A stretch of DNA of 64,000 nucleotides from Erwinia rhapontici (GTDB lineage: Bacteria; Pseudomonadota; Gammaproteobacteria; Enterobacterales; Enterobacteriaceae): NCBI RefSeq assembly GCF_012271765.1, contig NZ_VRKO01000016.1:682001-746000 (forward strand). The letters run 5' to 3'. Each line of letters begins with the position of its first letter. Positions within the stretch are counted from its first letter, which is position 1. Below, in pieces: positions 46,357 through 55,541 of the stretch. The notes beneath the pieces were generated by a model, which did not search any database, was not told the DNA's origin, and saw nothing but the letters and a program-made list of their open reading frames with translations. A program made the translations under genes and the position numbers.

Positions 46357-46644
46357 TTAGATCTTCGTAATCACCGGGGGTTCTGCCAGCAGACCTTCAA
46401 CGCCCGCCAGCAGCGCTTTAAAGTGGGGCTGTGTTTCATGCAGTTCGATAGCCGCCGCGCTTTTCCAGGTTTCGTGGAACAGGAACAGATCGCTGTTCTC
46501 GACGCTGCGATACAGATCGTAATGTACGTTTCCTTCCTCAAGACGGCTCGGCGCCACACAGCGGTTCAGCACTTCATACAGCGCATTGCCTTTCCCTGTC
46601 GCAGCAGCAAAAGTAGCAACGATCAAAATCGGTGTATCAGACAT
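46357..46644 (-). CDS. Antibiotic biosynthesis monooxygenase (ABM)-domain protein
   Basis: This 95-residue ferredoxin-like ABM protein has ILIVATFAAATGKGNALYEV at the start and LFLFHETWKSAAAIELHETQ plus HFKALLAG in the second half, the usual YgiN/LsrG-type pattern. Members act on quinols, haem or small oxidised metabolites; the substrate here is unknown. AGGAGAG precedes the ATG at 46644; the frame continues upstream without support. Confidence 0.82.
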   Translation of the reverse strand: MSDTPILIVATFAAATGKGNALYEVLNRCVAPSRLEEGNVHYDLYRSVENSDLFLFHETWKSAAAIELHETQPHFKALLAGVEGLLAEPPVITKI

Positions 46645-46924
46645 CTGTCTCTCCTTTAGAAACGTCAAACGACGGCGTTGATAACGGAATGCCATCCCGC
46701 CGCCAGAATTTAACAGCCTGTAAGCCTGGCATGATTACACCCATTTGACATGATCTTTTCAGGCTTCATTGCATTTCGCCCGACTCGACAATAAATTAAG
46801 ACGTTGTGCTATTGATATTTCCAGTGGAATGATTTTGTAAGAATCCGTGACAGCTATCGACCTGATGCGCAACGTAGCTTATGCTGGCAAACGCATTCCA
46901 GCCTACATCCCGGAGCCTGACCTC

Positions 46925-47197
46925 ATGAAAGCAGCGACATTTTTGCTGGCGGCAGCCACGTTATTCCTGTCAGCCTGTAGTAGCGACAGTGATAATGAGC
47001 CACCGCAACAGGCCACGGCAGCCCATGTCCCGGCCCGGGTAGTGATGGCCGACATGGCTGAAAGCGCCTGTTCCAACGCGGGAGGCACGCTGGCGTTATC
47101 GCGTCAGCTGGACGGCAGCTCAGTAGGTATGTGCCAGATGGCCAATGGCCGTCGCTGTGGTGAAAGTGCGTTGATGAATGGAAGCTGTGCACGCTAA
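46925..47197 (+). CDS. Small DUF333-type lipoprotein
   Basis: This 90-residue protein has a lipoprotein signal (MKAATFLLAAATLFLSAC, lipid Cys18). The short C-terminal domain has the spaced cysteines and Gly/Asp turns of DUF333 proteins such as YoaF (SACSNAGGTLALSRQLDGS, then GMCQMANGRRC). Ser at positions +2 and +3 after Cys is compatible with outer-membrane sorting. Function unknown. Confidence 0.75.
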   Translation: MKAATFLLAAATLFLSACSSDSDNEPPQQATAAHVPARVVMADMAESACSNAGGTLALSRQLDGSSVGMCQMANGRRCGESALMNGSCAR

Positions 47198-47473
47198 GTC
47201 AGCCGTGTGTTTCCACTACCCTCGTCAGTTTACATGCATGCAGTTGATGAACCCGAGAGTCAGGGTTTAGCGGCCTGAAACTGACGATGTTGTTTTTTTA
47301 CCCCTGTAACTTCTGACCTTGCACCGCCTCCTGGCCCCATCTTGCCGTAACGCCCCTTCTGCCGATCACAATAATTCCTCATAGCTTAACTGTGCATTTG
47401 CCCGCGTCGCAGGTAGAATGCATGCCGTTTATCGTTTGCGCCATGCGGTGCTCCACTCAAAGAGGGTAAATCC

Positions 47474-48190
47474 ATGCTTTCACCTCAGGTTACCGGTTCA
47501 CCGATTGTGGTGGCGTTAGATTATGCGGACCGCAATCGCGCTCTGGCGTTTATCGATCAGATTGAACCGGGCAGTTGTCGCCTTAAAGTCGGCAAAGAGA
47601 TGTTTACCCTGTTTGGCCCACAGTGGGTGCGCGATCTGCAACAGCGCGGATTTGACGTTTTCCTCGACCTGAAATTCCATGATATCCCTAATACAACTGC
47701 CCATGCGGTGGCGGCGGCGGCTGACCTCGGCGTATGGATGGTGAATGTCCATGCCAGCGGCGGTGCGCGGATGATGAGCGCTGCGCGTGAAGCGTTGCTG
47801 CCATTTGGTAACGATGCGCCTCTGCTGATTGCGGTCACGGTGCTGACCAGCATGGATGCCGATGATTTACGCGGCCTGGGGATTGAACTCTCCCCGGCAG
47901 AGCAGGCCGAGCGTCTGGCACGTCTGACACATCAGTGTGGTCTGGACGGAGTGGTCTGTTCCGCGCAGGAAGCCCGTCATTTCAAGCAGGCGATAGGCCA
48001 GGACTTCCGTCTGGTGACACCGGGGATTCGCCCGGCAGGCAGCGATGTTGGCGATCAGCGCCGCATCATGACGCCACAGGAAGCGAAGCAAGCCGGGGTG
48101 GATTATATGGTGATCGGGCGTCCGATTACCCAATCAGCCGATCCGGCGGCAACGCTGCGTGACATCCTTCGTTCCCTGCAAGAGGCATAA
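47474..48190 (+). CDS. pyrF: Orotidine 5'-phosphate decarboxylase
   Basis: This 238-residue TIM-barrel enzyme makes UMP from OMP, the last step of de novo pyrimidine synthesis. The catalytic stretch [14 protein letters not shown] (about 60-73) with its Asp-Lys-Asp array is intact, as are [12 protein letters not shown] and LVTPGIRP near the phosphate loop. yciH follows after 2 bases, as in E. coli; the E. coli upstream gene lapB/yciM is not adjacent here. Confidence 0.96.
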   Translation: MLSPQVTGSPIVVALDYADRNRALAFIDQIEPGSCRLKVGKEMFTLFGPQWVRDLQQRGFDVFLDLKFHDIPNTTAHAVAAAADLGVWMVNVHASGGARMMSAAREALLPFGNDAPLLIAVTVLTSMDADDLRGLGIELSPAEQAERLARLTHQCGLDGVVCSAQEARHFKQAIGQDFRLVTPGIRPAGSDVGDQRRIMTPQEAKQAGVDYMVIGRPITQSADPAATLRDILRSLQEA

Positions 48191-48192
48191 TC

Positions 48193-48519
48193 ATGGCCGA
48201 TGACAACAGCCGCCTGGTCTATTCCACTGAAACCGGGCGCATTGATGAGCCCAAAACGACTGTGCAACGTCCGAAAGGTGATGGCATTGTTCGCATTCAG
48301 CGGCAGACCAGCGGGCGTAAAGGCAAAGGGGTTTGTCTGATTAGCGGTATCGATCTGGATGATGCCGGACTGAACAAGCTGACGGCCGAACTGAAGAAAA
48401 AATGTGGCTGCGGCGGGGCGTTAAAAGACGGGGTGATTGAGATTCAGGGCGATAAACGCGACCTGTTAAAAACCCTGCTCGAAGCGAAAGGCTTTAAGGT
48501 CAAACTGGCCGGAGGCTGA
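48193..48519 (+). CDS. yciH: SUI1/eIF1-like translation factor YciH
   Basis: This 108-residue protein has a disordered N-terminal 35 residues and a SUI1 domain (KGVCLISGIDLDDAGLNKLT, then KKKCGCGGALKDGVIEIQGD). It is proposed to act in start-codon selection or stress translation. It is co-transcribed with pyrF. Confidence 0.94.
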   Translation: MADDNSRLVYSTETGRIDEPKTTVQRPKGDGIVRIQRQTSGRKGKGVCLISGIDLDDAGLNKLTAELKKKCGCGGALKDGVIEIQGDKRDLLKTLLEAKGFKVKLAGG

Positions 48520-48528
48520 GCAATAACA

Positions 48529-48552
48529 GGGGCCTGAACAACGTCAGGCCCC
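48529..48552. terminator. Bidirectional terminator between yciH and osmB
   Basis: GGGGCCTGA-ACAACG-TCAGGCCCC lies between convergent genes. Confidence 0.75.
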
Positions 48553-48566
48553 CAACAAGCTGCTTT

Positions 48567-48785
48567 TTATTTGTCGATCTGATGTCCGATGATCCCGCCA
48601 ACTGCGGCGCCACCCACGGTGCCTAAACCACTTCCATTTGTCAGAATAGAACCGCCAATTGCGCCAGCACCTGCGCCGATGGCCGTGTTTCGATCGCGTT
48701 TAGACCAGTTTGAGCAAGCGCTCAGAGAAAGAACTAAGGTTGCGGCCAGCACGGCGGCGGTGATGCGTTTTGCAGTGATAGACAT
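48567..48785 (-). CDS. osmB: Osmotically inducible lipoprotein OsmB
   Basis: This 72-residue lipoprotein has the lipobox LSLSAC (Cys24) and a glycine-zipper domain (GAGAGAIGGSILTNGSGLG, then GGAAVGGIIGHQ) almost identical to E. coli OsmB. In E. coli it is induced by high osmolarity and in stationary phase by RpoS and Rcs. An RpoS-type -10 element lies about 40 bases upstream of the start. Confidence 0.94.
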   Translation of the reverse strand: MSITAKRITAAVLAATLVLSLSACSNWSKRDRNTAIGAGAGAIGGSILTNGSGLGTVGGAAVGGIIGHQIDK

Positions 48786-48824
48786 AATGACTCTCCTTAA
48801 AGAACAGCGACGAGATACCTCTAC

Positions 48825-48831
48825 AGTATAG
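48825..48831 (-). promoter_or_regulatory. RpoS-type -10 element of osmB
   Basis: CTATACT on the minus strand is an exact sigma-S -10 match, placed to start transcription near 48817, 32 bases before the osmB start codon. It lies in the small inverted repeat CCTCTA/TAGAGG. Confidence 0.55.
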
Positions 48832-49193
48832 AGGACGCTCTGTAATCCCGACCCGATTCCATCGTTTTTTCAAGTGACTTCTGTCACTGAACAGGCAAAA
48901 AGCAGTATAAAAAATCGCCTTCAGGATTTAGGGCTGAATCCGGGGTCGGCAACGGTACATCTGGATGGTTAGACATCTTACTATCACCCAGGTTAATTTC
49001 TGTGAACTATTTTGAATTATTACCGGATATCTTAACAGGTAAAAACTCTTAATTTCCCTTGTGTCTTAAGCGAGAGTGATCACTCAAAACCACGGGAACA
49101 GTCGGATTCTGCCGTTGATACAGCAGATGCCTCCATACCCCGATCATCAAGTGGCGCTGACAATAAATCAGCAGCCATAACGGGGACAACAAC
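48832..49193. other. Region between osmB and araD, where E. coli carries yciT
   Basis: No gene is supported. It contains a perfect 12-bp palindrome GAGTGATCACTC (49074-49085) that could be an operator, and the AraC-like half-site listed separately. The DeoR-type gene yciT and yciZ present here in E. coli are missing. Confidence 0.5.
49121..49137. promoter_or_regulatory. Candidate AraC half-site upstream of araD
   Basis: CAGC-AGATGCC-TCCATA matches the AraC half-site TAGC-N7-TCCATA at 9 of 10 specified bases, about 57 bases before the araD start codon. A second half-site at 21-bp spacing is not convincing on either side. Confidence 0.4.
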
Positions 49194-49892
49194 ATGCTGG
49201 AACAACTGAAGCAGCAAGTACTGGAAGCAAATCTGGCGTTACCGCGCTACGGACTGGTGACGTTCACCTGGGGAAACGTCAGTGCTATCGATCGCCAGCA
49301 GGGGCTGATGGTGATAAAGCCTTCAGGTGTCAGTTATGACGACATGAAGCGGGACGACATGGTCGTCGTGGCGCTGGCGTCCGGGGAAGTGATAGAAGGG
49401 GACAAACGTCCGTCATCGGATACGGACACTCACCGTGCACTCTATCTTGCCTGGCCTGATATTGGCGGCATCGTCCATACTCACTCGCGCCATGCCACCA
49501 TCTGGGCGCAGGCAGGAAAAGATATTCCCGCCTGGGGCACAACGCACGCGGATGATTTCTATGGTGCCATTCCCTGCACGCGCCAGATGCGCGATGAGGA
49601 GATCCTTGAACGCTACGAGTGGCAAACCGGGCAGGTAATCATTGAAACGCTGCAACAGCGCAATATTGACCCACTGGCGATCCCAGCCGTGCTGGTGAAC
49701 TCGCACGGGCCGTTTGCGTGGGGCCGCAGCGCGGAGGATGCGGTCCACAGTGCCGTTGTACTGGAAGAGGTGGCTTACATGGGTATTTTCAGTCAGCAAT
49801 TGACGCCGCAGCTGCCGGCAGTGCAGCAGGTATTACTGGATAAACACTATCTGCGAAAACATGGCAAAAATGCCTATTACGGGCAGAAATAG
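49194..49892 (+). CDS. araD: L-ribulose-5-phosphate 4-epimerase
   Basis: This 232-residue class II aldolase-fold epimerase makes D-xylulose-5-phosphate from L-ribulose-5-phosphate. Visible are [26 protein letters not shown], the zinc histidines in [14 protein letters not shown], and the C-terminal [16 protein letters not shown]. It resembles AraD, SgbE and UlaF at different positions, so the exact member is uncertain. AraD is favoured by the AraC-like site upstream and by araC elsewhere in the window. It stands alone without araB or araA. It occupies the place of E. coli yciT. Confidence 0.82.
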   Translation: MLEQLKQQVLEANLALPRYGLVTFTWGNVSAIDRQQGLMVIKPSGVSYDDMKRDDMVVVALASGEVIEGDKRPSSDTDTHRALYLAWPDIGGIVHTHSRHATIWAQAGKDIPAWGTTHADDFYGAIPCTRQMRDEEILERYEWQTGQVIIETLQQRNIDPLAIPAVLVNSHGPFAWGRSAEDAVHSAVVLEEVAYMGIFSQQLTPQLPAVQQVLLDKHYLRKHGKNAYYGQK

Positions 49893-50168
49893 CCGCTAAC
49901 GTCATCAGCTGGCGTCGGGTTATAACGGCGCCAAATTAAGATTATCCTTACCTATTGTTCGACCGCGCTTGAGTATTTTATCCTTATCCTGCCGCAAGTC
50001 TCTCCTGTTATCCCGTCAATTCAGCGGTTCTGATTGCATTTCGTCGTGCACATATGGCGTGAGGAATTTCTTTATTTTATCTTAAAAATCAAACACCCAT
50101 TTAGCATGATGACACTCTGGATTAGGCTGGAGCTGCGAAGAACGCATAATGAAACAGAGGATAATGCT

Positions 50169-51038
50169 ATGACCGTTATAAATCAGACTACTTGCCGCTT
50201 GTTCAACGAAGCTGGACAAATGACGCAGCTCTCTGCCTACTATGAAGAAGAACGTCGCACCATGTGGATGATGCTGCGCGCCCAACCTCGCCCAAGTTTT
50301 AATCATCAGCTGATCGAGGAGATCATGAACCTCAGCTACGCTGCTCAGCGTTCCGGTTTGAAGATTGATTTTTGGGTCACGGGTTCGCTGGTACCGACCA
50401 TGTTTAATGCCGGCGGCGATCTGCGTTTCTTTGTCGAAACGATTAAAAATGGCCGCCGCGAAGCCCTGCGTGCCTATGCCCGTGCCTGCGTGGACTGCAT
50501 TCATGCGGCGGCGCGTGGCTTCGACACGGGTGCTGTTACCATCGCGATGGTGGAAGGGAGCGCGCTGGGCGGTGGATTTGAAGCCGCGCTGGCGCATCAC
50601 TTCATCCTGGCACAAAATACCGCCCGTATGGGGTTCCCGGAAATTGCCTTTAACCTGTTCCCTGGCATGGGCGGTTACTCACTGGTGGCACGCCGTTCCG
50701 GCATGAAACTGGCCGAAGAGTTGATCTGTGAAGGGGAGTCGCATACTGCAGAATGGTTTGAAACGCGCGGCCTGGTGGATCGCCTGTTCCAGCCGGGAGA
50801 GGGCTATCGCTGCACGCGTACGTTTATTGATACGCTGCAACCGAAGCTGAACGGTGTCAGAGCGATGCTGAAAGCCCGTCAGCGGGTGCTTCAGCTGACG
50901 CGTGCAGAACTGATGGATATTACGGAAGACTGGGTTGATTTTGCCTTTACTATGGAGCCGAAAGATATCGCCTATATGGAGCGTTTAGTCCAGTTGCAAA
51001 ACCGCCACAGTGCGCAGTCATTGCTGAAAGCGGGCTAA
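50169..51038 (+). CDS. rpfF: DSF-family signal synthase RpfF
   Basis: This 289-residue crotonase-fold enzyme is the same length as Xanthomonas RpfF. The oxyanion and active-site regions EGSALGGGFEAALAHHFILA and MGFPEIAFNLFPGMGGYS carry the two glutamates (Glu138, Glu158) that correspond by spacing to Glu141 and Glu161 of Xcc RpfF. It makes cis-2-unsaturated fatty acid signals from acyl-ACP by dehydration and thioester cleavage. The ATG at 50169 has AGAGGA upstream; a longer frame starts at 50034. It is convergent with the receptor gene rpfR with only 10 bases between. Confidence 0.88.
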   Translation: MTVINQTTCRLFNEAGQMTQLSAYYEEERRTMWMMLRAQPRPSFNHQLIEEIMNLSYAAQRSGLKIDFWVTGSLVPTMFNAGGDLRFFVETIKNGRREALRAYARACVDCIHAAARGFDTGAVTIAMVEGSALGGGFEAALAHHFILAQNTARMGFPEIAFNLFPGMGGYSLVARRSGMKLAEELICEGESHTAEWFETRGLVDRLFQPGEGYRCTRTFIDTLQPKLNGVRAMLKARQRVLQLTRAELMDITEDWVDFAFTMEPKDIAYMERLVQLQNRHSAQSLLKAG

Positions 51039-51048
51039 TTTATCGTTC

Positions 51049-53040
51049 TCAGGAAGCCGTAATGGCATGATGCCGCGTAAGCCAGTGCTCGAGTTCTTCA
51101 GCGGGCATTGGCTTCGCATACAGGAACCCCTGACGGGTATCCACACCGTTTGCCATCACAAACTCCGCTTCTTCTTCCGTCTCAATCCCTTCCGCGATCA
51201 CCTGCAAGTTCAGCGCCTTAGCAACGGCAACAATCGCCCTGACCAGTGACTGAGAGACTACCTGCTGGTTTACGCCACGGATAAAGCTCTGGTCGAGCTT
51301 AATCGCATCAATCGGCACGCGTGCCAGCTGTGACAACGACGAGTAACCCGTACCGAAATCATCCAGATGCACGGCGGCACCCAGTTTCTGAAACTGTTTC
51401 ATTAATGCCAGCGCCTGCTCCTCATTCTCAATCAGGCAGCTTTCGGTCAGCTCAATATCAATCGGGCAGACCTCCAGTCCGGCTTGATCCAGGGCGAGTT
51501 TCAGGTCGGTATAGATACTTTGGTCAATCAGCTGACGCGGCGACACATTTACCGCCACCCGCAGGTCAATGCCCTGTTTGCGCCAGCGCATGATTTGCTC
51601 CAGCACGCTCAGCATCACCCAGCGACCGAGTGGGATAATCAATCCTGACTCTTCGGCATAGGCAATAAAACTGTCCGGCGGCACCAGCCCACGCTCTGGG
51701 GACATCCACCGCACCAGCGCTTCCACACTGGTGACCGTGCCATCGGCATTCACTTTCGGCTGATAGTGGAGCACCAGCTGATGATGTTCCAGCGCCTTGC
51801 GCAGGTTGGTGTCGAGCCAGAGATATTCAAACACCCGCTGATTCATTTCCGCTGAGAAAATGCAGAATTTACCGCGTCCGTTCTCTTTCGCTGTGTACAT
51901 CGCCGTATCAGCATTGCGGATCAGGCTTTCACGATCTTCGCCATGCTGCGGAGCAAGGGCAATGCCCACGGAGCATCCGGAGTAAACCTCAATCAGCCCG
52001 ATACGGAACGGCTGCTTCAGGCGCTCAAGAATACGCGACGACATCGCTTCTAATGCGGCCTGGCTGGTGTCTTCGGCCAGCACAATAAACTCATCGCCAC
52101 CCAGGCGCGCCAGCGTCTGATCTTTATCAAGGCAGCTCAAAATCGCCAGAGAAACCGCCTGTAACAGCTGGTCGCCGAACATGTGCCCGTAGGCATCATT
52201 CACTTTTTTGAAATTGTCGAGATCAAGGTAGACCACGCCAATCTGCTGGTTAGCACGTTTTTCCAGTGCTTCAGTGATTTCGTGATTGATGGCATTGCGA
52301 TTCGGCAGCCCGGTAATGGTATCGGTATTGGCCAGCACGCGCAGACGCTCCTGGGCTCGGCGCTCTTCGGTAATATCCGTGCCGGAGCAAATCAGGTAGA
52401 TCTCATTTTTTCCGCTGCCGCTATGGACGAATTTATTGCGGAACAGGAACAAACGCTGACCTTTCTTCGTCTTGATCCAACGCTCGACTTCATAGGAGCT
52501 GCCTTCACGGAAAAACATGCTGATATTACGCCGTGAGGCCGCCGCTTCCTGGCGTGACATAAACAGCTGAAACACATTACGGCCGATCACTTCCTGTTCT
52601 TTGAGGCCGGTGTACTCTTCACTCAGGCGGTTAAAGCGCTGGATATGACCTTGCTGATCGACGATGACAATGACGGAATTGGCTTCAGATACCACCTGTT
52701 CTGCAAATGACAGACCCAGCACCAGATCGCGCGCGACCGAGGAAGTATCTCCCCATGCTGACGCGGTCCCCGCCCAGGCAATCTGGGAGACTTTCCTGCC
52801 GACCAGATGCATGGACAGTGCATTACCGTACAACGTGATGGTGAGATTCACGCTGGTGGTGATCACCGTCATGCTGCGCAACAGGCTGGCTTGCGGGGGA
52901 GTGAGCGGGACGGCAATGTTGGTTTCGCCCCCTTCGTCTTCGGCAAAATGCAGCGCATCGCTGTCGGAGGATAAACGCCAATGAGGGCTGCTGGTGCCAA
53001 AATATGCATACAGTAGCGTCTGCCCTTGTTCATCGGTCAT
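51049..53040 (-). CDS. rpfR: DSF receptor and cyclic-di-GMP enzyme RpfR (PdeR/Gmr homologue)
   Basis: This 663-residue protein has, in order, an N-terminal RpfF-interaction type domain (about 1-100, with LLYAYFGTSSPHWRL), a PAS domain (about 108-225), GGDEF (about 235-400; intact RLGGDEF at 314-318) and EAL (about 405-655; EAL at 440-442 and LDDFGTGYSSL near 560). DSF binding to PAS raises phosphodiesterase activity in Cronobacter and Burkholderia RpfR. Both catalytic signatures look intact. In E. coli the orthologue pdeR lies beside rnb; here a CstA-type gene intervenes. GGGAGA precedes the ATG. Confidence 0.9.
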   Translation of the reverse strand: MTDEQGQTLLYAYFGTSSPHWRLSSDSDALHFAEDEGGETNIAVPLTPPQASLLRSMTVITTSVNLTITLYGNALSMHLVGRKVSQIAWAGTASAWGDTSSVARDLVLGLSFAEQVVSEANSVIVIVDQQGHIQRFNRLSEEYTGLKEQEVIGRNVFQLFMSRQEAAASRRNISMFFREGSSYEVERWIKTKKGQRLFLFRNKFVHSGSGKNEIYLICSGTDITEERRAQERLRVLANTDTITGLPNRNAINHEITEALEKRANQQIGVVYLDLDNFKKVNDAYGHMFGDQLLQAVSLAILSCLDKDQTLARLGGDEFIVLAEDTSQAALEAMSSRILERLKQPFRIGLIEVYSGCSVGIALAPQHGEDRESLIRNADTAMYTAKENGRGKFCIFSAEMNQRVFEYLWLDTNLRKALEHHQLVLHYQPKVNADGTVTSVEALVRWMSPERGLVPPDSFIAYAEESGLIIPLGRWVMLSVLEQIMRWRKQGIDLRVAVNVSPRQLIDQSIYTDLKLALDQAGLEVCPIDIELTESCLIENEEQALALMKQFQKLGAAVHLDDFGTGYSSLSQLARVPIDAIKLDQSFIRGVNQQVVSQSLVRAIVAVAKALNLQVIAEGIETEEEAEFVMANGVDTRQGFLYAKPMPAEELEHWLTRHHAITAS

Positions 53041-53163
53041 TTTTATCTCCCTTGGTGCTACTTTGCAGGTGGTATCTTCTTATTTTAGCAACAGTATTCG
53101 GCAAGCAGCAGAATCACAAGCTACGAAGACAATATATTTTTTTGGTGAGAATTGATATGCAGC
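53041..53163. other. Promoter region of rpfR
   Basis: This short AT-rich gap between the rpfR start and the cstA terminator holds the rpfR promoter. No gene is supported. Confidence 0.4.
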
Positions 53164-53192
53164 ATAAAATCCCCCGACATGGCGGTCGGGGG
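53164..53192 (-). terminator. Terminator of the cstA-type gene
   Basis: On the minus strand CCCCCGAC-CGCCAT-GTCGGGGG is followed by ATTTTAT, a good intrinsic terminator for transcripts coming from the transporter gene. Confidence 0.8.
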
Positions 53193-53198
53193 AGCATA

Positions 53199-53294
53199 TT
53201 AGCAGGATAATTTGACTAAGGTGACCCCTTTGTCGGGAAAATATCCTTCAAGATAGTTGCGTTTAAAACCCTTTACTGTCAGCCGCTTACTCAT
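53199..53294 (-). CDS. Possible 31-residue protein coupled to the cstA-type gene
   Basis: A short frame starts at the ATG that overlaps the transporter stop codon as TGATG and ends 7 bases before the terminator. The product is basic with a central hydrophobic/aromatic pattern (KGFKRNYLEGYFPDKGVTLV). It is at the position where many cstA genes have a small YbdD/YjiX gene, but it is shorter and I see no similarity to that family. There is no clear ribosome site, so expression would depend on re-initiation. Confidence 0.35.
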   Translation of the reverse strand: MSKRLTVKGFKRNYLEGYFPDKGVTLVKLSC

Positions 53295-55360
53295 CAGATA
53301 TTGACTTTTTCATCGCGCAGTACGACCGGACTTTCACGAACGGTAGGTAGATCGCTGTGCAATGCGCGTCGGATGGCAAAGCATGCCGCCACCAGCATAG
53401 TGATGGCCACCAGCATAAAGAAGGCACACAGCCCGGCATTGATCTGGTTACTGATCACGATAGTCTGCATATCCGCCACGGTTTTCGCCGGGGCAATAAC
53501 GATCCCCTGGTCGATACCCTTGCTGAACTTTTTCGCCTGGGCCAGGAACCCAATGGCGGGTTTTTCATGGAAAATCTTCTGCCATCCTGCCGTCATTGAG
53601 GTAATAAATAACCAGACGGTGGGCACAATCGTGACCCAGGCGTAACGTTGCTTCTTCATTTTAAACAGCACCACGGTGCCGAGGATCAGCGCCATGGACG
53701 CCAGCATCTGGTTACCGATACCAAACAGCGGCCAGAGCGTATTAATGCCGCCAAGCGGATCGATGACGCCCTGATAGACGAAGAACCCCCAGCCTGCAAC
53801 GGCCACCGCGGTGCCGATAATATTGCCTACCCAGGAACGATTATTCGCCAGCGAAGGCACCACCGTACCTGCCAGGTCCTGCACCATAAAACGACAGGCG
53901 CGCGTACCGGCATCGACGGCGGTCAGGATAAACAGCGCTTCAAACAGAATGGCAAAGTGATACCAGAAGGCCATCATCGCCCGACTGTTAAAGACCTCGG
54001 TAATGATATGCGCCATGCCCACCGCAAAGGTGGGTGCGCCACCTGCGCGCGATAGCACTGACATCTCTCCGACATCACGGGCGATGGCGGTTAACACCTC
54101 CGGTGTAACAACAAACCCCCAGCTGTTGATCGCCTGACTGGCACTTTCGACGGTGGTGCCAATCAGCGCCGCCGGGGCGTTCATCGCAAAGTAGACACCG
54201 GGGTCGATCACGGAGGCACAGATCAACGCCATGATGGCGACGAAAGACTCCATCAGCATGGCGCCGTAGCCGATCATGCGGATGTGGCTTTCTCGCTCCA
54301 CCAGCTTCGGCGTGGTGCCGCTGGAGACCAGCGCATGGAACCCAGAGATTGCCCCACAGGCGATAGTGATAAACAGGAACGGGAACAGTCCCCCTGAGAA
54401 CACCGGGCCGCTACCATCGATGAATTTGGTCACTGCCGGCATTTTCATCTCCGGCATGGCAAAAACGATGCCAACGGCCAGACCGACAATCACGCCGATT
54501 TTCAGGAAGGTGGACAGATAGTCACGCGGTGCCAGCAGCAGCCAGACGGGAAGCACAGAGGCAACAAACCCGTAAATCACCAGTACCAGAGTCAGCGTGG
54601 TGCCTTTTAGCGTAAAGAAAGGCCCCCAGTATGGATGCAGAGCGATATCCCCGCCGTAGATAATCGCGGCCATCATCAGCACAAAGCCAATCAGCGACAC
54701 TTCAGCGATTTTTCCTGGCCGCAGGAAGCGCATATACACGCCCATAAACAGCGCGATAGGCAAGGTGGCCGCCAGCGTAAACAGACCCCAGGGGCTGTTG
54801 GTCAACGCCTTGACCACCACCAGCGCCAGCGCCGAGAGAATAATAATCATCACCCCCAGTGCGCCCAGCATGGTGATCACCCCGGCGAAGGCGCCCAGTT
54901 CCTGTTTCGCCATTTCACCCAGTGAACGGCCATCACGGCGGGTGGAAATAAACAGGATCAGGAAGTCCTGCACGGCACCCGCCAGCATCACCCCAATCAG
55001 GATCCACAGCGTGCCGGGCAGAAAGCCCATTTGTGCCGCCAGCACCGGGCCGACGAGTGGGCCAGCCCCGGCAATGGCAGCGAAGTGGTGGCCGAACAGC
55101 ACCCATTTGTTGGTGGGAACATAATCCAGACCGTCATTGTGACGCTCAGCGGGCGTCAGGCGACGGTCATCCAGTTCGAAAATACGACGGGCAATAAACA
55201 GGCTGTAAAAGCGATAAGCAATGCTGTAACAGGCGACGGCGGCCACCACCAGCCATAGCGCGTTCACGGGTTCGCCCCGGTTAAGCGCCAGCATGGCGAA
55301 AGCCACAGCACCTGCTAACGCCACCAGTAACCAGATCAATCCGGCTTTGACGTTCTTCAT
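53294..55360 (-). CDS. cstA: CstA/BtsT-family carbon starvation transporter
   Basis: This 688-residue inner-membrane protein with about 16-18 helices carries the family blocks HNDGLDYVPTNKWVLFGHHF, AAIAGAGPLVGPVLAAQMGF, GAVQDFLILFISTRRDGRSL and WLLLAPRDYLSTFLKIG. CstA and BtsT import pyruvate, and CstA also peptides, during carbon limitation. Sequence does not clearly separate CstA from BtsT/YjiY; the symbol is by family name. The ATG at 55360 follows AAGGAG. It separates rpfR from rnb, which are adjacent in E. coli. Confidence 0.88.
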   Translation of the reverse strand: MKNVKAGLIWLLVALAGAVAFAMLALNRGEPVNALWLVVAAVACYSIAYRFYSLFIARRIFELDDRRLTPAERHNDGLDYVPTNKWVLFGHHFAAIAGAGPLVGPVLAAQMGFLPGTLWILIGVMLAGAVQDFLILFISTRRDGRSLGEMAKQELGAFAGVITMLGALGVMIIILSALALVVVKALTNSPWGLFTLAATLPIALFMGVYMRFLRPGKIAEVSLIGFVLMMAAIIYGGDIALHPYWGPFFTLKGTTLTLVLVIYGFVASVLPVWLLLAPRDYLSTFLKIGVIVGLAVGIVFAMPEMKMPAVTKFIDGSGPVFSGGLFPFLFITIACGAISGFHALVSSGTTPKLVERESHIRMIGYGAMLMESFVAIMALICASVIDPGVYFAMNAPAALIGTTVESASQAINSWGFVVTPEVLTAIARDVGEMSVLSRAGGAPTFAVGMAHIITEVFNSRAMMAFWYHFAILFEALFILTAVDAGTRACRFMVQDLAGTVVPSLANNRSWVGNIIGTAVAVAGWGFFVYQGVIDPLGGINTLWPLFGIGNQMLASMALILGTVVLFKMKKQRYAWVTIVPTVWLFITSMTAGWQKIFHEKPAIGFLAQAKKFSKGIDQGIVIAPAKTVADMQTIVISNQINAGLCAFFMLVAITMLVAACFAIRRALHSDLPTVRESPVVLRDEKVNI

Positions 55361-55507
55361 CACGTAACTCCTTGTCAGATCCATTAAGAAGAGGGACAAG
55401 TTAACCGTAATGTAAAAAAGTGTTAATGACAGGCGGTAAGTAAAGAAGTGTGAGGCGCAGGCGATTTTTTCGTTTTAGAAGGGGAAGGGCAATAACAGAG
55501 GAAAATA

Positions 55508-55531
55508 CGGGATAGCCAACAGGCTATCCCG
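55508..55531 (-). terminator. Terminator of rnb
   Basis: CGGGATAGCC-TGTT-GGCTATCCCG on the minus strand is followed by TATTTTC. Confidence 0.75.
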
Positions 55532-55541
55532 TTGAAGACAA

